From the NCBI GenBank assembly GCA_020205615.1, contig CM035168.1, positions 130,768,795 through 130,832,794 of the forward strand: a stretch of DNA of 64,000 nucleotides. The letters are read 5' to 3'. Each line of letters begins with the position of its first letter. The first letter of the stretch is position 1. The DNA comes from Panax quinquefolius. Taxonomy: Eukaryota; Streptophyta; Magnoliopsida; Apiales; Araliaceae. The notes beneath the pieces were generated by a model. That model had not been told where the DNA came from, searched no databases, and saw nothing but the letters and a program-made list of their open reading frames with translations. This document shows positions 33,901-46,766 of the stretch, piece after piece. The position numbers were made by a program, and so were the translations under genes.

Positions 33901-35077
33901 CAGATATAAACGTGCTTCTGATGGGGGTGATGCAGAACTCGAAGGTAATGGTTATGGTATGGCTCCAAGTAGGGCTGTAGGCATGAGTAGGGGAGGAAGG
34001 AGGCCGATGAGTGATGAATTGCCTTCATTTCGTTATCCATCCTCAAGAAGGCTCTCTCCTGGAGTTAGGGATGGGACTGGACCAAGAAATATTCAAATGT
34101 TGAGAAGATTTTCGGGGAATGTTAGCCCAAGTAGATGCAATGGCGAAGATGTTTCTGACTTGGTTGGACCTAGGCATGGTGGGAAATTCATGAGGGGATT
34201 TCCTGAAGATGTTATTGATCCCATCTTCAGTCGTCCTCAGCCTACCTATCAGGGATTAGATGGCCAGTTTGGCCGAGGAAATAGAAACTTCTCTTCCGTC
34301 CACAGGAGGGGTCTTCTTCGAATTAGATCAAAATCCCCTGTAAGATCCAGAACACGCTCCCCTGGCCCATGGTCATCTCCTCGAAGAAGATCTCCTGATG
34401 GTTTTAGTGGACTTCCAGAATTAACTCACCGCAGATCTCCAACCACATACAGGATGGAGAGGATAAAATCTCCTGATCGCCCTTGTTTCACTGAAGAAAG
34501 AGTGGCTAGAAGGCGCGGGTCTCCTCCCTATATGGTGCGAACTTCCAATGATTTAAGGGATATGGATTCCGGAAGGCTTGGCCAGCCAAGGTCTGCTAAT
34601 TCTAATAGGAGCCCATCTGGCCGGATTTTACCTAGAAGTACTAGGAGATTTGATTCTCTAGATCCTCGAGAAAGGACCGTTAATGATGATTATTTTGGAG
34701 GGCCAATTCATTCTGGTAGATTTCATGAGGTTGGTGGTGATGGTAGGGGTGACGAGAGAAGAAAGTTCGGTGATCGGCGTGGGCTTGTTCGCTCTTTAAG
34801 GCCACCTTTTAATGTCGCTGATGGTGAAAATTTGAATTTTCATCCGGAGGATGGCTCTAGGCCTTTAAGGTTCTGTCAAGAAGGTGATTCAGAGTTCATT
34901 GGAAGAGGTAACTTGAGGAACAGGGAGTTTGATAGGCAGATCAAGAATCGACCTGGAATTGCACTTACTAGAATGAGAAGCCTAGAGGAGGAGGAAGGGA
35001 ACTGCAGTCATGGTGGGCAGGTTTGGCATGATGATGGTTTTGATGATGTCTCCCAAATGAAAAGAAGAAGATTCTAA
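30904..35077 (+). CDS. Gene A: large disordered RS-rich nuclear protein (dentin sialophosphoprotein-like)
   Basis: Three coding exons: 30904-30927, 31021-33560 and 33715-35077, all GT-AG and in phase (3,927 bases, 1,308 aa). Start: ATG TCT ATT TCA, giving MSISGKEE joined to TGVISWQ. Features: an NLS-like GIPIKKRKFPLVRPLSPPP near residue 22; NRSNWDLNTTMDAWEGP near 248; a long acidic, serine-rich middle with YEDGEVRET near 622; then an Arg/Gly-rich block (RGRGRGFGQRG near 880) and RS/SP repeats (RIRSKSPVRSRTRSP near 1056; SPRRRSPDGF; RRRGSPPY), ending MKRRRF. No catalytic domain; most of it should be unstructured. RS and RGG stretches suggest nuclear RNA or splicing-speckle association, which is inference. 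I recall the Arabidopsis relative At5g52530. Gene B (49712-53058, minus) is a paralog with the same motif order and the same phase at the last intron. Confidence 0.85.
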
Positions 35078-36946
35078 CTTAATTTTCTTACTACAACTAT
35101 GAATTAATAATGAGAATTCTGTGAGAAAGGGTGTCAGCTGTTGGACTATGGTTATCTGAGCCTCAGGTTTGCCTTTAAACACAGAGTGGTGCTGCATGTA
35201 GTTGGAAGAATAAGGGTATCAAGAATATGTAGTAATTCTGATCTTAGGCATGAGCAAGTGGAAAAGGTCTAATTTGTTGGAATCCCAATCTGTATTTGCC
35301 GTAAAACCCAGTGCAAATTGCCTTTTTCATGGATGCTTGAAATTATGGAAGTGATACCTAGGCAACCTTTGCCTTTGAGCTTTTCATTACTTGTATACTG
35401 TTGACTTTTGCTTGGTATTGTACAGTTGATGCTTAAGTGAAGCAAGTTGCTCAGTGCTTGTGGGAATCCTTGCTATGAGCTCCTTTTTCCTATGCGCATT
35501 AGCTGCAGAGATCAATCAAATTCAGGAAGTTATAAATGGTCATAAGCTTTTTTGGCTGCAAAATATATCTTAAGGTCAGTTTGGTGAAGTCAGTTCTTGT
35601 AAATTCTTGGTTGATATCCTTTAATAAACCATCTCCTTAGTATCTTTGACTATGATGGTTTTAATGCTTAGTGGGATGAAGTAGGATGGAGCAGAAAAAT
35701 GGGTTCTTAGTATCTTTGCACAGTTGGACTGATAACACTGGACAAACATTGTTTGTACATTTGCTCCGTTTTTTAGGGTTAGCTGATATTCCAGTTCTCT
35801 CCATGCATTTGTTAAGTTAACAAATTAGAATTAAGCTCATTACACTCTAAAGTCATTCATCACTCGGAAGTATGGGCAAGCTGGGGGGAATTGCACATTG
35901 AGGTTTTCCTCAGTTGTTTGGTGGTCTATTCATTTCTTTCTGAGTAGGTGAACTTCTCTTGCTATTTTTCCTAGTTTGGGAGTGCATAGGGAATGCCTGT
36001 AGTCAACAGCCTATCATTGCACATATGATTTACTTCAGTTATATGTAGAAGAGCAATCTGATTAGATGATTACTTCAGGTTTTCATCATTGCAAGAAAAA
36101 TAAAATGTCAGTGTGTTTCCTGCTTTTCAGCATTGTCAAATGGGGAGAGAGAGAGAGGGAGAGAGAGAGAGCATTCTGAATTCCTGTCTAACCTTACTAT
36201 TGATATGACTTCTTCCTTTCTAATATTTATGTGCTGAAGAAATTGGAGAATTGGAAACAGGGTATGGTATATTAATAGATGGTTTTGTTAGTAAGAAAAC
36301 TTTATTATACCTTGCATAGGCGGCTGCCTTGGATATGCAACTATTATACAGGTGGTTGATCTTTCTGTTTGGCCTATTATGCTTTTGGTGGAAGAAGCCA
36401 CAAGATTTGGAGGAAAGGATGGAATATTGATTCATAAAAACACCTTGTTTGGTAGATGGTCAGATAGAGGAGTAAAGGAAAATGAATGAAGGAATGGGGA
36501 AGTCAAAAAAAAATATACTGTAGGTTTTCAAGCAGCTGTAAGGTTCAAAGGTTCAACTCCCTTTGAAATGTGCAAGTACGAGGATACAGAAAGGGACTGC
36601 ATGTTGAAGGTTTCAAAGTTCCAGATCCTTGTAACAGTTGAATGTTTCATTTTTAGGGAAGTGTGAAAATGAACCTCTTTTCTTTTGAGGCCATTCAACG
36701 GGAAGCCATGTGATGCAAATCTTAAACTTTGGACAAACCCATCATATATCTACTTACTTTTAGCATACATAATTGATAATACTAGCTTTTAGGTTGAACA
36801 AAAATGTCCTAGTTATTTTCTACCTAGTCAAAGGTAAACCATTAACAGTAGAATTGTCACGTGACTTGTCCATGACCATTAGAAATGTCTAAAAATGAGA
36901 TCTGTTATCAATTATATATTGTAAAAAATTCAATCGTATTTTAATT

Positions 36947-36999
<53 letters not shown>

Positions 37000-37050
37000 A
37001 TAATATAAAACAGTGCAGAGAGAGAAAATAGATAACTGTCACATTCGAAT
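35078..37050. other. Downstream region of gene A, no further gene seen
   Basis: Contains the 3' UTR of gene A (candidate poly(A) words ttaataaacc near 35620 and aaaataaaatg near 36100), a GA microsatellite (36144-36171) and a TA microsatellite (36950-36998). No convincing ORF. Confidence 0.4.
36950..36998. repeat. TA microsatellite
   Basis: About 24 uninterrupted TA units. Other TA tracts of similar type: 41949-41985 (inside the solo LTR), 46716-46764, 47793-47853 and 48187-48206. Confidence 0.9.
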
Positions 37051-37303
37051 CCTATGTCAGCACCTCTCTCTTCTTGTCCTTCGTTTTCAAATTTCAAACC
37101 CTTTCTCTGTTCTTGTTCTTGCTTCTTACGCACACACACAGAGCTCTTATCTCTCCTAAATCTCTTATCTCTCATAAAACCCTCTTTGCCTTCTCTCATG
37201 GCCAACTCTCATTCTCCTTCTAGGGTTTCCGCCTTCTCTACTGTTTCACCTCCTCCTTTTGAAGCTCTTGGCTGCTTCATGATTCGCCTCACCAACAGAT
37301 TCT

Positions 37304-38827
37304 ATGGCGCCGAAATCGTTAGAATTGGAGACCCTACGGTTCTTTCTCTCTCTAGCAGTTTTCGCCGGCTTAATTGGGTTGGCCTATTCGGAAGGCTCAG
37401 CTGCCAAAATACTCGATTTCTGATGTTATGAAAACAAAACCCATTTAGGTGATTCCAATTTGAAGAAACAAAATATGGGTTCACAAATTTCAGGTAAGTG
37501 GTGGTGTTTTTGGGTTTTAAACAAAATATTTTTTTAATTCTAGCTTCTTCTTTTCTTCCCCCCCTCTTTCTATTTATTTATAGTCACGGTAATTGTATTG
37601 AATATGAGCATTATTTATTTGCATATGATTGTGCTATTTAGCTTTACAGGAAGTTTTTAGGTTTTAATTTGATTTTGAAAACATGGGCTTTTTTAGTTGA
37701 TTTGATTACTTTGTTCTTTATGTTTGTTGGTTAATTTATGTGTTCATTATTGCGTCTCTTTGTTTGTTTATCACTTTGTGTAACGTTGAATTATATAGCT
37801 ATTTGTTGTTACACCTTTCAGGTGTAATTTCTATTTTCATTTTTGTGTAAATGAAGTTTGAGTTGTGATAGGTTTAAGCTCTGTTGTTGGGCTTAGAGGG
37901 CAGTTTTGTTCTTTGAATTTGGTCCATTTCTATGCTTTAATTGTAATATTTCTTATTGGATCTTATGTTATTGTTATAGGCTTTATTTTATAAGAGTTCA
38001 ATTGGGTTCTCCCCCAAAAGAGTCTAGCGATAACCAGTGCAGTTATAGGCATAGAGAGAGAAAATAAAAAAGATCAACCCGTACAATGTGTAACTGTAAC
38101 CAGTACAATTGCTATAGGCACATGATTTTTTTAGGTCAATCAGTACAACCTGTAACCAGTGCAATTGTCTTCACTGATTTTTTTACAAGAGTTCAATGAT
38201 CAAGGCACGAAATCATAAGTGTCGCCGGTCCTTCAGGCACATGCTTGTAACCAGTACAATTGCTATAGGCTTTATTTTACAAGAGTTCAATTGGATTTTA
38301 ATCTAATGTATAATCAGTGCAGTTACACATTCCAGTATGGAGATGGCAGTGGGGCATCGGGTTATTATGTAGAGGACATAATGCATTTTGACACAATTAT
38401 TGGGGATTCAGTGACTTCAAACACTTCAGCTCCTGTTGTCTTTGGGTAAGCTACCATGAATCTGTCGTGTTGGAGATGCTCCTTGTATATGCTTGTATTA
38501 TTTGTAAGCCTTGTTTTCTGGTTCTGTCGTGTCGGAGATGCTCCTTTTATATGCTTGTATTATTTTTAAGCCCTGTTTTCTGGTTGGATTTTGAAACAGA
38601 TGTAGCACTTCACAGACTGGGGACTTGACGAAGTCGGATAGAGCTGTTGATGGGATATTTGGTTTTGGGCAGCAGGGCTTGTCTATTATCTCACAACTTT
38701 CTTCCCAGAGGACAACTCCAGATGTTTTTTCTCATTGTTTGAAGGGAGGTGACGGGCGTGGTGGTATTTTAGTTTTCGGTCAGATTGTGGAACCAAATAT
38801 TGTTTATACTCCACTTGTCCCATCACA
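37304..38827 (+). pseudogene. Truncated aspartic protease (A1 family) pseudogene
   Basis: Two good exon pieces: about 38311-38445 ([20 protein letters not shown] and SAPVVFG) and 38600-38827 ([52 protein letters not shown]). They join in phase across a GT-AG intron and match plant pepsin-like aspartic proteases of the 36/39 type. Neither catalytic aspartate motif (DTGS, DSGT) is present: the 5' exons with the first and the 3' exons with the second are missing. Upstream, ATG 37304 opens a hydrophobic signal-peptide-like reading (FFLSLAVFAGLIGLAYS) that stops after 39 codons, and a strong donor (CAG|GTAAGT) lies at 37494; their link to the protease is uncertain. After 38827 no PHYNL-type exon follows. 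I judge it a dead fragment. Confidence 0.65.
38461..38585 (+). repeat. Two-copy 62-bp tandem duplication in pseudogene intron
   Basis: tctgtcgtgttggagatgct starts at 38461 and again at 38523 (with tcg for ttg), and the copies share the following ccttNtatatgcttgtatt. It doubles the length of the small intron between the two protease exons. Confidence 0.75.
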
Positions 38828-39600
38828 GTATGTTTTCTCTGTCAGTATGAAACTCTCATGAACTGCTTTATTATCCTCTCACTCTAGCTTATTTTCATTA
38901 TTTTAACCTTGGAAATCAGAAGAACACAACGATGTTATATTTTAGTTGGATGCATATCTAGAAGTTAACAGGCTTCTTACTTGACAAATACTTCTATATT
39001 TGATTTCCATATTGCTGTTTTTGTTGCGTATCTTTTTAAGAGTTAGATCCTGAAAGGTGATTTATAATTTTTTATTGTTCATGACCATTAATGGTTTGGA
39101 AGTGTGTTTTAATTTTTACATTGACGTGCTGCAACAGTTTATCACTTCATGTTTATTCTATTACAGTCTCACCCAAAAAATTATTGTTTACATAATTACT
39201 TATACACTAGGGCTTCATTTATCTCTGGTCAGTTGTCTCATTTCTTTTGAGTGGATTTTTGGGTTCACATTCTTAGGTAATTTTACGAACATGTAGAGAA
39301 TGTTTGACATGATGTGACAGCGGTGGAATCAAACCTCGTGTGAGGAAGTGCTAACTTTTGAAATGTATGCACTCCATGAACTTTTGACATAAAAAATATT
39401 ATAGAATTATGTTGTTCAGTGTAAATAACTGATAAAGTCCCTGAACCACATATTTAGAAGATTATCTTTGAAAAACTGAACTGTAGTTAATTGTGGGAGT
39501 TGAACAGAGATGGATAATACAATAAAACCTTTATTTAGGAATAGACTTGGAACCAAGTTTGTATAACTAAAAGGGACTAAAACTAGAAGTTAGTGGCATT
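38828..39600. other. Non-coding stretch after the protease pseudogene
   Basis: AT-rich, no missing protease exons found. Short ORFs here carry no motif. Confidence 0.4.
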
Positions 39601-41948
39601 CTTGAAGGAATTTCTTCACTGCCTGAATATTACTGCTTTGCTTCTGTAAGCCCTGTCCTGAAAATGAAGCCCTGAATACATGGTGTTAATGACTGCCCTG
39701 GCCTTATTTGCAATTTATTTTATTGACTTGATTTTGGTGATGACTTGTATTGACTTTGGAGCGCTAAAAAGTAGAAAAAAATGACTTGATTTTGGTGATG
39801 CTTGGGAACGGAAGATTTTGGATGATTATATTTTTTTAAAAATGCTTTATAGTTTAAGGAGAGTAAGACACGACGTAATAAAAAATTGTTATAAATACCT
39901 AACCTTAAAAAGAACTTCGGGTTGAGGTGTTATAAAGGGTAATTTGAAAATTTAAATAGCCTTTTATATCACTAGTTTTCAAAGTACTTTCAATAAAATA
40001 GCCTTTTATAGGGGGAGGTGTAGAAAATGAGTATTAAAAGCTTTATTAAATGAGTATCTTCAATACCCATATGTGGTTGGAAACTATTTTTATTCCCCCC
40101 TATTTTTGATGAATGTTTTACATAAAAGTTACATTTTTAAATGTTTTAGATAAAAGTTTGTGGTAAAAGATTCAAATTGGATTTTAAACTGAGTGGTACT
40201 GTGACGCCTCCAAAACATGTATACATCACCTATTCTAAGTCGTCGAATATACTAAGATGTAATACTTAATACAATCTTTAATATACAACAAGAGAAATTG
40301 TCGGTTTTAATATAATTATTGTCTTCAGACATATATTCACTCTCGAAATAAGTCCTCATTACATTTATTGTCACACTATTTAACAGAATAGTGAGGACTA
40401 CTAATACTATCATCTGGACCGTCACTCCGTTCCCAGACTAGTCCCGGCTACGTTCTCATTTCTTAAAAAGAATAGTGAAAGAAAGGTTGAGCTCAACTAG
40501 CCCAGTAAGAAATATTATGACTAAGATAATGCAGAATAAATTATCATTAGTCTTCAACAGTGTTAAATTGATAAGATACAATAGACATCAAGTTTAATCT
40601 GCAATGAACATACGATTTCATTAAAAGAGTCAAGTAGAGAATAAAATCTACTATCTTTTATGATTTAAAAGGTTTTTATCACTTTTATCACTTTAACTCA
40701 ACTTATTAAATAATCCACATCATCCCCTAGACTACTACCAGATATATTCTTTAAGATCATAACCACAAATTATCCACGACCACGGCCGAGGATATTTGTG
40801 TATTCATTAATGGTCATGGTCATGTAATGCCAACAACTCGTCCATCAATGCACTACGCCAATGAGGACTTTTACCACATCATTTGTAATATTTCTGGCCA
40901 CGATTACACCAACAATCCTCGTCATAATCATACCAAGTCCATCTATGCACTACAAGCCACAAATAACTTTCAACAAAATATAAATATGAGGATGATGACA
41001 ATGATATAATAATTCAATAAAACAAGTTCAAGAATTAATTTATTCAGAACTAATAACGTCCCAAATTGTCAACACGATATTTTAAGAGAAGTAAAATTCA
41101 AGAATGCTTTCGAAGAATATTTCCATGAAAAGATCTTTGGATGAAGCGCAAATATCGAGGATATTCCACTAATTTCACGTAAGATAAAAGTCAAAACTTT
41201 AACCAACCGAAAGTATAATAAAGAATGGAATAACAAAAGAAATCACCAAGCGTGCAGATTACATAAAGGCGTTATTCCAATGAATAATAAATAATCTGAA
41301 CCGGTCAAGGTAATAATACGACCGTACGTAATATTCCAATGTAATAATAAAGATTTTAACCGTGTCCCAGATAAAACGCATGTATATGATATTCCAATGT
41401 AATAATAAAGATTTAATTCAGTCCGCAGTAAACGCATGAGATATGTGATATTTCCAATGTAATAATAAAGAATGGAATAACAATGAATTTCACCATGTAT
41501 ACGCAGATTGCAGATGTAGGCGAGTTATTCTAGCGTAATAATAAATAATGGAATAATAGAAGAATTTCACCAAGTATAGGTTAGACCGCGTATACAAGTT
41601 ATTCCAACAGAATAATAAAGAATGGAATAACAGAAGTTCTCTTCATGAATATGAAAAAAATTTAATACCCCTTACCTTATAAAGAAGAAACTGGATATAG
41701 AAGTAGTGAAGTAGCAAAATATTTTTCTTCTTTCTATAGTTTTCTCTCTCTAAAGTTTCAGTGAATTCGTAAGAAATAATGAAGGAATGAACTTCTATTT
41801 ATAGAAGAATGGAAGGATACTATTTAAAAAAAAAAAAAATCACGGATGAACAGTATATTTATTTTTTCTTCCGTCTCACGGACGAACAACTGAAGGAGTC
41901 ACGGATGTTTTGATTTTTGCCATCTTCTTCCCTTTTCCCATACGTAAG

Positions 41949-41986
<38 letters not shown>

Positions 41987-44700
41987 CTCACATGTTATAT
42001 ATATATATAAAGCATACACACATCAATTATGTAACCACCCACCTATTTTACACCACTTCCCTCCCGACAAAGCAAATTCCCCCCTCCCCCACACAAAACA
42101 TCAACATTACAAGTGGCCCCATCTTTTAATATATATACTAAATAACTTTCTACCGATTATTTTGAAAAATGGGTAAATAGGGTCCATAAAATACGCCAAA
42201 ATTACAACAAATACTTCATAAAAAAAACTCTTCAATATTTTTAACAATATTTATCATCATTATTATAATTCACAATATTATTCACTGCGTCGCTCCTGAA
42301 AGAGGGAATTTCCAATAAAGATTTCTCCTGATCATAGCCTAATGATTAGGTAATTCAAACCTCTCCTCGACAGTAACTTTTAGACATCGTTAATATTGCA
42401 AATAATAATATTAATAACTTTGTCATCTCAATTATTGATTTAATAATATATAAAATATCGATAATAATTGAATCAAATAACGTGAGATACTACGCAACAA
42501 TTCTCAGTAGCAATAATTGAACAAAACCGAGTGACTTCTCACGTAAACATCAATAATCAATACCGGTATGCTACTACGCAACCACGCCAGTATTCCTGTA
42601 TTTTTTAACACCGAAAGTGTTTCAACAAAAGATAATTCAGTAAAACTTCCGCCGTTATTTTCAATAAAATATTTTTGTCGCTTTCTCGATCCGATAATAA
42701 TTTCGTTGGGGTCCACCAATGATTGCTGCCGTCGTAATTTAATATTCTCCTCCGACCAATCGAATATTATATAACAACTTGCGTACTTTGTAAAATTTAT
42801 AAATATTACCCACAACTATAACATTATATCAAATTCATTCCATAATATTTAAAAATGATAATTATAGAAAATTCATCTTTATTCATAAAAGTTGGGGTCT
42901 TACAGGTACTGTTAGATTTTTTTAATTTGTTATTATGAAAAGATTTAGAAGCAAACACCTTTGTGAGAAGCAAACACTTTTTTATTGAATGGGTTTGCTG
43001 AACTATCGATTAAAATGGTGGTTTTATTTATTTCGGTGGATTGAGGTTCCAATTTGGATGGGTTTGATTTTTTGTTCAACTTTTATGGAGTTTAATGCGT
43101 GATTATGTATTTAATTTTTCTTCTCGGTTGTTCTTCATGGGTATTTTTTGGATGTTTTTTTTAAATCTTTCATTAGGAGTTAGGACAAATTGGTACGCAT
43201 ATTATATAAGTTGTAAATATTTTCTTTTTTCTTTTTTAAAATTTTTAATCTTGATATTTTTTAATTTCAGTAGATTGGTTAGTTTTTCTTGAATCAAACC
43301 CTTTACTGCTCTGCTTCTGTAAGCCCTGCTCTTTTTCTTTGTTATTTTTTCATTTATTTAAGTTCAAAATTGATTGCTATTTGTATTTTTTGACAACATT
43401 ATTTGGTACAGGAAAATGAAGGTTTAGAAGTTAGTGGCATTTTTGAAGGAATACATGGTGTTTGGAAGTTAGTGGTATTCTTGAAGGTATTTACTGCCCT
43501 GCTTCTGTAAGCCCTGCTCATTGTTTTGATTGAATGATTATTATGTGTATACATGGTGTTAATGACTGCTTTAAGCATCAAGATTATTATTTCTTTTGTG
43601 AAGCAATGGTTAAGCCATAAAAAAGTATACTAGGTTAACCCTGAATGATGGTCAATACTTATATTTTCCTTACCTCTTAATTGAACTGATATCTTTTGTT
43701 ATTACTATCATTAAGATCACCCACATAATGTGTCTCACTACCGACTTGATTTTGGTGATGCTTGGGAACTAAGATTTTGGATGGTTATATTTTTGAAAAA
43801 ATACTTTATAGTTTAAGGAGAGTAAGACACGACGTAACGAAAAATTGTTATAAATATCTAACCTTAAAAAGAAACTCCGGGTTGAGGTCTTATAAAGGGT
43901 AATTTGAAATTTTAAATAGCCTTTTATATCACCAGTCTTCAAAGTACCTTCAATAAAATAGCCTTTTGTAGGGGAGGTGCAGAAAATGAGTATTAAAAGC
44001 TTTATTAAAATGAGTACCTTCAATACCCATATGTGGTTGGAAACCATGTTTTATTCCCCCTATTTTTGATGAATGTTTTACATAAAAATTATATTTTTAA
44101 ATGTTTTACATAAAAATTTGTGGTAAAAGATTCAAATTGGATTTTAAACTGAGTGCTACCGTTAGATTTTTTTAATTTGTTATTGTGAAAAGATTTAGAA
44201 GCAAACACCTTTGTGAGAGGCAAAAGTAGTTTATCTTATTCTTTGCTTTTTATCGTTTTCTTTTTATTGAATGGGTTTGCTGAACTATTGATTAAAATGG
44301 TGGTTTTTTAAAGGTTGAGTGACTCCGGGTTTTGTATATTGAATTTATTTTGGTGGATCGAGGTTCCAATTTGGATGAGTTTGATTTTTTGTTCAACTTT
44401 TATGGGGTTTAAAGCGTGATTATAGATTTAATTTTTCTTTTTGGTTGTTCTTTTTGAAGAAATCGCAAATATGTTACTTGAATGGGGTTTAATGGGTGAT
44501 TATGGATTTAATTTTTCTTCTCGGTTGTTCTTCATGGGAACTTTTTGGATGTTTTTTTAAATCTTTCATTAGGAGTCAGGATAAATTGGTACTCATATTA
44601 TGTAAGTTGTAAATAGTTTCTTTTTAATTTTTTTTTTTTAATCTTGATGTTTTTTAATTTCAGTAGATTGGTTTAAATTTACGAATCAACTGAGTTTTGG
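39600..44700 (+). repeat. Tandem duplication of a non-coding unit (about 1.25 kb before LTR insertion)
   Basis: Copy 1: 39783-40199 continuing at 42905-43330. Copy 2: 43743-44690. Both begin gacttgattttggtgatgct, pass through gagtaagacacgacgtaa and attttaaactgagtg, and continue into gttagatttttttaatttgt and tggatgttttttt. A ctgcttctgtaagccctg word precedes or ends each unit (39641, 43313, 43501). The offset is 3,960 bases, of which about 2,710 is the solo LTR in copy 1, leaving an ancestral period near 1.25 kb. Confidence 0.8.
40200..42904 (-). mobile_element. Solo LTR of the Ty3/gypsy family, with target-site duplication
   Basis: The element is 2,705 bases, begins TGTGACGCCTCC and ends GGGGTCTTACA on the plus strand; on the minus strand it therefore runs TGTAAGACCCC to GGCGTCACA, the same termini as the LTRs at 9246 and 10357. 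It is flanked by ggtac on both sides (40195-40199 and 42905-42909). It has a TATA box in minus orientation (tctatttatag, near 41797), the cctctcctcgacag block near 42360, and no internal coding region, so it is an LTR left after LTR-LTR recombination. Inside it, 41270-41640 is a tandem array of attccaatgtaataataaag words, and a TA tract lies at 41949-41985. Confidence 0.85.
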
Positions 44701-45620
44701 TTTAAATTTAAATTGTTTTTATCATGAATTTTTTATCAAGTGAATCAATCATTAGTATCAGTTATACCTTGAAATCTTTAACTTAAGTTTTCGAATAGCT
44801 TCAGTTAAAAATTCTTATCTATTTCATCACAAGTCTTCTAATAAAGTCGACGACAGCTTCAGTTTAATTTTGGGTGTTTTAAATTTGTTTTTTTTATAAT
44901 GGGTGTTTAATATCTGTCTCTCTCTTTCACAGCAGTAGTTTATCTTATTGTTTGCTATTTATCGTTTTCTTTTTATTTAATGGGTTTGCTGAACTATTGA
45001 TTAAAATGGTGGTTTTTTAAAGGTTGAGTGACTCCGGATTTTGTATATTGAATTTATTTCGTGGATTGAAGTTCCAATTTGGATGAGTTTGATTTTTTGT
45101 TCAACTTTTATGGGGTTTAATGCGTGGTTATAGATTTAATTTTTCTTCTCGGTTGTTCTTTTTGAAGGAATCGCAAATATGTTATTATGGATTTAATTTT
45201 TCTTCTCGGTTGTTCTTAATGGGAACTTTTTGGATGTTTTTTTTAAATCTTTCATTAGGAGTTGGGACAAATTGGTACTCATTATGTAAGTTGTAAATAG
45301 TTTCTTTTTTCTTTTTTAAAATTTTTAATCTTGATGTTTTTTAATTTCAGTAGATTGATTTAAATTTACAAATCAACTGAGTTGTGGTTTAAATTAAAAT
45401 TGTTTTTATCATGAATTTTTTATCAAGTGAATCAATCATTAGTATCAGCTATACCTTGAAATCTTTAACTTAAGTTTTTGAATAGCTTCAGTTAAAATTC
45501 TTATCTATTTCATCATAAGTCTTTTTATAAAGTCGACGACAGCTTCAGTTTAACTTTGGGTGTTTTAAATTTGTTTTTTTTACAATGGGTGTTTAATCTG
45601 TCTCTCTCTTTCACAGCAGT

Positions 45621-45622
<2 letters not shown>
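44225..45622 (+). repeat. 709-bp tandem duplication
   Basis: Two copies begin agtagtttatcttatt at 44225 and 44934 and end in tctctctttcacagcagtag. They share tgggtttgctgaactattga, gaggttccaatttggatgag-like words and aatcaactgagtt. The second copy runs into the CA microsatellite. The left part overlaps copy 2 of the larger duplication, so the duplications are nested. Confidence 0.8.

Positions 45623-45658
<36 letters not shown>
45623..45658 (+). repeat. CA microsatellite
   Basis: About 17 uninterrupted CA units directly after cagcagtag, at the end of the 709-bp duplicated unit. Confidence 0.9.
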
Positions 45659-46029
45659 ATTATACTGCCACCAATACAGATTTATGATTTAAATCATTAA
45701 TCAAATGAACCGTTTGTTGAAATGGTACTAAGAAAACTTTATTTGATTGTAAGTCCATATCTTTTCCTAAATAAACTGATTATTTGTTACAATCTCTCTA
45801 AATTCTTACTTATATTAATCTAAATCATTCCCCCTACATCTCATTTGTTTTTTAGATAATTCAGGGTAAAGTAAGGGGTCTTATATTTCAAATTTATAAT
45901 TGTTTTATTTTGACTCACATATTTCGATAATTTTTAAATTTCAAATATTTTCAGGTATATATTGAAGTATACATGGTGTAAGCTGTAAAGTAAAGGGTCT
46001 TATGCTCAACATGTTGTTTCTCTATTTTC

Positions 46030-46640
46030 TGCATGTATGTATTTTTTGTGTTCTGTCTTTTGTAAAGTTAGTTAATTATACATGGTTATGATGATTTTGG
46101 GTATATGGAATGATGATTTTTTTAGTGGTTTGGATATGTATGGATGATTGTAAGTTTTGTAAAATGCGTTTAGATTTTTCCTGATATCTATTTTAAAAGA
46201 AAACTATGCCAAAATTTCTTGAAATTAAGAGCGACTAAACTTTTTGTTTTGGTGGTTGGATGTGTTGATGATTGAGTATGTATTAATTTCTTCATGTATG
46301 TATTTTTTGTGTTCCGTATTTTGTAAAGTTAACTAATTATACATGGTTATGATGATTTTGAGTATGAAATGATGATTTTTTTGGTGATTTGGATATGTAT
46401 GGATGATTGTAAGTTTCATAGACAGATTTATATTTGTCTGGATATCTATATTTAAAGAAAATTTTGTCGAATTTTTTAAAATTAGTAGCGACTAGCTTAA
46501 TGTTTTGGTGGTTAAATATGTGTTGATGATTGTGTGTATTTTATGTGTTCCGTATTTTGTAAAGTTAACTAATTATAAATGGTTATGATGATTTTTGGTA
46601 TGGATGAGTATGTATTAATTGTTGTGGTGGTATATGTCTT
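46030..46640 (+). repeat. Roughly 240-265-bp tandem repeat, three copies
   Basis: The unit word gtattttttgtgttc followed by ttttgtaaagttaNNtaatta and atggttatgatgattttg recurs at about 46039, 46300 and 46537. Non-coding. The TA microsatellite at 46716 follows. Confidence 0.7.
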
Positions 46641-46713
46641 TAGATAATGTAATATTTTTTAAATTTTAATTTAATTTTTTAGATTCTGTATTTCAAGACC
46701 TACATTATCGCTA

Positions 46714-46766
<53 letters not shown>

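Noticed and set aside
37054..37431. 125-codon ORF as a gene of its own
   Set aside because: It overlaps the signal-peptide-like reading in another frame, has no domain and looks like leader sequence.
41910..42176. ORFs rich in I and Y
   Set aside because: Produced by the TA microsatellite inside the solo LTR.
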